Shown here piece by piece: positions 60,284-64,000 of a stretch of 64,000 nt of DNA. The DNA lies in the NCBI GenBank assembly GCA_035547695.1, contig DASZUK010000024.1, forward strand, positions 50,186 through 114,185, written 5' to 3'. Below the pieces are notes generated by a model. It ran no database searches and was not told the origin of the DNA. It saw nothing but the letters and a program-made list of their open reading frames with translations. Source of the DNA: DASZUK01 sp035547695 (GTDB lineage Bacteria > Actinomycetota > Acidimicrobiia > Acidimicrobiales > RAAP-2). Position 1 is the stretch's first letter, and the number at the start of each line of letters is the position of its first letter. The translations under genes were made by a program, and so were the position numbers.

Positions 60284-63200
60284 GTGCACAAGGCGGCGGG
60301 AGCAGGACGGCGGGCGGCTCGGGCCCTCGGAGTGGCGGGGTTGGCCGGCTCCATGCTGGTGGTGGCGCTGGCCGGCGCCCTGGGGCTGGCCAGCGCGGGA
60401 CCGGCGGCGGTGGCCGGGGCGGTGACAACGACCGTCCCCAACCCCTACCCGGCCCTCATCGCAGAATGGGAGCCCTGCCAGCCGGGAGCGGGGGTCACCG
60501 AATTCGTCGACTACGGGGTGCTCGGCAGCGGCAAGATCGACGTGGCCTGCGCCCCGACAGTCGCCAAGCAGACCAGCGGGTTCCAGGCCCTGATCGACGC
60601 CGGCTTCACCTTCGGCACCCGCCCTGGCGTGCCCGGCTTCCTGACAACCATCACAGGCTGTCCGGGGGCGACATGCCCCGCCCACGGCACCGTCGGGACC
60701 GGTGGCACCAGGGGCAGCTACTGGTCCTACTGGCTGGCCAAGAAGCGGGGCAACCCCTGGGGGTACAGCGGGGTGGGCGGTGGCAGCCCGGACAGCAACG
60801 GCACCAACGCCCCGTTCCAGGCCTGGTCCTACGGCGGGACAGCGCCCCGGGTCCCGGTCATGGACAGTCGAGGACCGGTCGCAGTTACCGGGAAGCCCGA
60901 GCCGACTTCGACGACAGCCCTCACCCTGGCCGAACGATGGGCCGCTACCGCGTTCACGACCATGGCCACACAGTGCGTCAATGGCGCCTACGGCAAGCCG
61001 GCGAACTGCAGCGCGGGCGATGAGGGAGCCATCCGTGGGTACCTCCAGGCCCTGTTGGACGCCGGGGAGACGGCCGGCCAGACCGACCCTTCGCTGCTCG
61101 CCGCGTTCCGGGCGAACGAGGCGAAGTCGGCCTTCACAGGGACCACCTTCCACATCGTGGGAGCGGGCACGACCGCCACGACGCTGATGACAAGCGGTGC
61201 CTCTGCCCTCCTCACCACCCTTGTCGCCCTCCACACATCCGCCGACGCGGCGGAGATCTCGACACTGGTGGCGAGGATCGCCGCCGCCCCGGCCGGCACC
61301 AAGAACGGCCTGTTCCCGAAGAACGTGAAGGTGACAGGCAAGCCGCAGACAGTGGTCACACCCACCGGCACACCGCAGGTCCAGGGACCGCCGATCGCCG
61401 CGCTCCTGGCAGCCGGGGGCGCTGTCCCGGCCGCGGCGGTCAACGCCCTGGCCAATTTTGCCGTGCCGACCCCTGCCACAAAGACAACAAAGGGCACAGT
61501 CGGTGCGATCAAGTTGGCCATGCTGCGGATCGTGGCCCTGGCGGCCGTCCTGCAGGCGACACCGGCGCAGATCACCGGCGGCACCGTCACAACGGCGCAG
61601 ATCCGTGCCGTGCTCGTCGCCGACGCCGCCAAGCTGGCCGTGGCGCAGAAGCCCGACGGCGGCTTCAACGGCGGCGTGGCCAACGGCTCTGCCTCCCAGG
61701 GACGGGAGAACGCCTATCCGACGGCCATGGCGGCCCGCGGGTTGACGGCGGCCGCGTCCGTCCTCGGCACAGCCGGCGACGTCGCCGCCGCCCGGGCCGC
61801 GTCCCGCTGGCTGGCCTCGGTCCAGCTCACCCCCGCCGCTGTCGGCGCCGCACCCGGGTCGACCGACCTGGGACTGGTGCCGGCGACACCGCAGGTCTTC
61901 GTCTCGAACACCCTCAACGGCACCGGGTACGACCGGGCGACGGCTTTCTACATAGGGTCTACAAACACACATCCCTCCACCAGACTGCTGCAGGTCGACC
62001 TGTGGGACACCACGTCCGCCATGACGGACTGGGCGCTCGCCCCCTACGCCGACGCCACCATCACGACCCCGTCGATCGAGGCCACGCCGACCGCGGCGAC
62101 CGTCAGCACCTCGGTCGCCGCCGGCACCGACGCCCAGGCCGTGTCCCTGGACTACGGCACCACATCGACACTGACAACGTCGACAACCGTCGGACCGGTG
62201 GCCGTCCCGGCCGGAACGACACAGACGGTGACGTTCACACTGACCGGCCTGTCGCCCAACACCACCTACCACTACCGGGTGGTGGCCACCTCGCCGGTGG
62301 CGCCCTGGGTGGCCCCGCCGGAGAACAGGAAGACGACGACAACGACGATCTCCGCCACGGTGACCACGGCGACGACCATCGCCTCCTTCATCACCCCGTT
62401 CACCGTCACCCTCGGTGCCACCGCCGACCTCACCACGGCCGTCGGCTACCTCACCAGCCCGGCCAACCTGGTGAACAGCACCCACTACGACCCGTTCGGG
62501 CCCACATTCCCCACAGTGGGGCTCACCATCGACGGGGCCTTCGCCCTGGCGGCGGCCAAGACCGCCGACCCGACGCTGGCCATGGTCACCACATGGGTGG
62601 CGGCGAACGCCGACAGCTACACCGGCATCGGCACACCCACATTCCCCGTCTCCGGCGGGGCCGTGGGCAAGGTGGCCCTCCTGGCCGAGGTGACGGGCCA
62701 GGACCCCCACAGCTTCGGCGGCCACGACCTGATCAATGCCCTGGACCAGGCGGTGTGCACCGCGGTCAGCACCTCGTGCACCGCCCCGGGGAACTACACC
62801 ACATCGTTCTCGACCTTCAGCCAGGCCCTCGGCGTCATGGCCCAACTGCGGGCCGGCGACACGGCCGGCGCGTCCAGTCCGATCGCCTACCTGGAGTCCC
62901 TCCAGAAGCCCAACGGGTCCTGGTCGGGGGCCATCCCGGCCTGGACGACAACAACAGTGGACTCCACGGCCATGGCGGTGATGGCCCTCGCCCTCACACC
63001 GTCCACAACGGCCCAGTTGGCCGTGCAGTCCGGCCTCGACTGGTTGGTCGCCCAGCAGGAGGCAGACGGCGGGTTCCCCGGCGCCTCGGGCACAGGCAGC
63101 GTCAACTCGACGGCCCTGGCCGTCATGGCCATGGGACTGTCCACCTTCTACGCCACACAGATCGCCGCCGCCCAGGCGTTCCTGGCGGCCGAACAGAACC

Positions 63201-64000
63201 CCGACGGGGGCTTCCCGATCGCCGCCGGTGGCACAACAGCCAGCTCGAACCTCCGGGCCTCCACCCAGGCGGTCAACGGGGTGGTCGGCACCTCGTTCGG
63301 CACCCTGTCGGACCCGCTCACCGGGCCCACCCCGCCGCCCCCGCCGGCCGGCACCACCACAGCCAGTGGCGGTTCCTCGTCGACACCGTCGGGAACCGCC
63401 ACCGCCGCCCTACCACCAGCCACCACAGGGGCACCCGCCCCGGTCACCGCCAGCGGGGCCGGCCAGGGGGCCCTCACCGTGGCCAAGTACGCCGACAACC
63501 CCACTGCCGGCACGGTGTCGGGGGGCACCGGCGTCTACTTCGACGTGAAGGTGGCCACCGGGAGCGCCTTCTCTTCGGTGACCGTCACCGTCTGCACACT
63601 CGGCCCCGGGGGGCAGTCGCTCACCTGGTGGAACGGCACCGCCTGGGCGCCCTTCAGCGACCAGGTCTACGACCAGGCCACCGGCTGTGTCACTGCCACC
63701 GTCACCCCTACCACCTCGCCCACCGAGGCCCAACTGACCGGGACCCCGGTGGCCCCGTCCACCGACCCGATCAGCCGGCCGACACCCACACCCACACCCA
63801 CACCCACACCCACACCCACGCCGACACCGACCCCCACGCCCACGCCGACACCGGCCAACGCCTCCACCGGCTACTGGGAGGTGGCCGCCGACGGCGGCAT
63901 CTTCGCCTTCGGCAACGCCCCCTTCTACGGCTCGATGGGCGGCAAGCCGCTGAACGCCCCCATCTACAACATCGCCGCCACCCCCGACGGGAAGGGCTAC
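60284..64000 (+). CDS. Large multidomain secreted toroid protein, toroid 3 (runs off the window)
   Basis: At least 1239 residues; open to the last base. GTG 60284; signal peptide about 1-52. Domains in order: a small Cys-containing domain ('GSYWSYWLAKKRGNPWGYSG', transcobalamin beta-domain-like) at about 55-190; helical toroid 1 at about 200-545 ('AVAQKPDGGFNGG'); fibronectin-III-like at about 600-680 ('GLSPNTTYHYRVVATSPVA'); toroid 2 at about 710-1010 ('VDSTAMAVMALALTP', 'QEADGGFPG', 'EQNPDGGFPIAAGG'); a beta domain at about 1060-1150; a (PT)n linker; and the first GYWEVA surface repeat. Thr is heavily ACA-coded. Probably cotranscribed with toroid 2 under riboswitch 2. Confidence 0.82.
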   Translation, partial: MHKAAGAGRRAARALGVAGLAGSMLVVALAGALGLASAGPAAVAGAVTTTVPNPYPALIAEWEPCQPGAGVTEFVDYGVLGSGKIDVACAPTVAKQTSGFQALIDAGFTFGTRPGVPGFLTTITGCPGATCPAHGTVGTGGTRGSYWSYWLAKKRGNPWGYSGVGGGSPDSNGTNAPFQAWSYGGTAPRVPVMDSRGPVAVTGKPEPTSTTALTLAERWAATAFTTMATQCVNGAYGKPANCSAGDEGAIRGYLQALLDAGETAGQTDPSLLAAFRANEAKSAFTGTTFHIVGAGTTATTLMTSGASALLTTLVALHTSADAAEISTLVARIAAAPAGTKNGLFPKNVKVTGKPQTVVTPTGTPQVQGPPIAALLAAGGAVPAAAVNALANFAVPTPATKTTKGTVGAIKLAMLRIVALAAVLQATPAQITGGTVTTAQIRAVLVADAAKLAVAQKPDGGFNGGVANGSASQGRENAYPTAMAARGLTAAASVLGTAGDVAAARAASRWLASVQLTPAAVGAAPGSTDLGLVPATPQVFVSNTLNGTGYDRATAFYIGSTNTHPSTRLLQVDLWDTTSAMTDWALAPYADATITTPSIEATPTAATVSTSVAAGTDAQAVSLDYGTTSTLTTSTTVGPVAVPAGTTQTVTFTLTGLSPNTTYHYRVVATSPVAPWVAPPENRKTTTTTISATVTTATTIASFITPFTVTLGATADLTTAVGYLTSPANLVNSTHYDPFGPTFPTVGLTIDGAFALAAAKTADPTLAMVTTWVAANADSYTGIGTPTFPVSGGAVGKVALLAEVTGQDPHSFGGHDLINALDQAVCTAVSTSCTAPGNYTTSFSTFSQALGVMAQLRAGDTAGASSPIAYLESLQKPNGSWSGAIPAWTTTTVDSTAMAVMALALTPSTTAQLAVQSGLDWLVAQQEADGGFPGASGTGSVNSTALAVMAMGLSTFYATQIAAAQAFLAAEQNPDGGFPIAAGGTTASSNLRASTQAVNGVVGTSFGTLSDPLTGPTPPPPPAGTTTASGGSSSTPSGTATAALPPATTGAPAPVTASGAGQGALTVAKYADNPTAGTVSGGTGVYFDVKVATGSAFSSVTVTVCTLGPGGQSLTWWNGTAWAPFSDQVYDQATGCVTATVTPTTSPTEAQLTGTPVAPSTDPISRPTPTPTPTPTPTPTPTPTPTPTPTPANASTGYWEVAADGGIFAFGNAPFYGSMGGKPLNAPIYNIAATPDGKGY

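Noticed and set aside
59981..62845. 954-residue minus-strand frame opposite toroid 3
   Set aside because: Gly/Cys/Arg-rich with no family signature, while the plus-strand frame has a signal peptide and ordered domains and continues to the window end.
63780..63860. CRISPR-like array at the window end
   Set aside because: The short CACACC repeats encode a Pro-Thr linker within toroid 3 and have no spacers.
54865..64000. Terpene cyclase or prenyltransferase activity for the toroid proteins
   Set aside because: They are exported, lack DxDD or Asp-rich metal motifs, and stand behind cobalamin riboswitches.

Overview
The window is GC-rich, densely packed actinobacterial chromosome. Most starts overlap the preceding stop (ATGA, GTGA, TGATG). 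GTG and TTG starts are common. Secreted proteins end in repeats of a short 'GYWEVASDGG...FYGSMGG' module. Together with a PrpR/RamB-like regulator, this points to Actinomycetota, most likely Acidimicrobiia. That placement is inference; no rRNA or marker gene is present.

Region 1 (1-21.1 kb) is accessory DNA. A mobilisation pair (MobC-like protein plus relaxase) opens the window, followed by small unknown genes. A long minus-strand block then carries an arsenic module (arsI, MIP channel, flavoprotein, with a divergent arsR), a PhoB-type response regulator, pstSCAB, and a second response regulator whose receiver has lost its phosphorylation residues. Behind it lies a decayed segment: a large serine recombinase and a replication-relaxation gene, both frameshifted; a stray secreted-repeat fragment; a VOC/MarR pair with duplicated operators; HicA, DUF1697, PPOX, glycolipid-binding and PIN-domain remnants. 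Several frameshifts sit at homopolymer runs.

Region 2 (21.1-30 kb) holds a minus-strand operon (lipase, APC permease, glutamine-synthetase-like gamma-glutamylation enzyme, cytochrome P450), a TTC38-like TPR protein and a PabB-PabC fusion. Region 3 (30-39 kb) is a propionate/anaplerosis block: a PrpR/ScfR-type regulator diverges from thioesterase-prpD-prpB-prpC, followed by pyruvate carboxylase.

Region 4 (39-64 kb) is dominated by cobalamin. It has an ethylmalonyl-CoA-mutase-like gene with its MeaB chaperone, a B12-binding HTH regulator, class Ia ribonucleotide reductase genes behind tandem NrdR boxes and translationally coupled to mutAB-meaB, and the B12-independent methionine synthase metE. 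Two cobalamin riboswitches follow. The first precedes a secreted alpha/alpha-toroid protein, a small unknown protein and a Dph6-like ATPase. The second, with an apparent terminator platform, precedes two more secreted toroid proteins, the last running off the window. A BtuF-like protein without a signal peptide lies between them.

The most interesting candidate system is this last block. Three exported toroid proteins, resembling in repeat style the cobalamin-binding barrel of animal intrinsic factor/transcobalamin, sit under B12 control beside both B12-dependent enzymes and B12-independent backups. They also share a striking use of the Thr codon ACA. A surface cobalamin-capture role is a hypothesis, not shown by the sequence.
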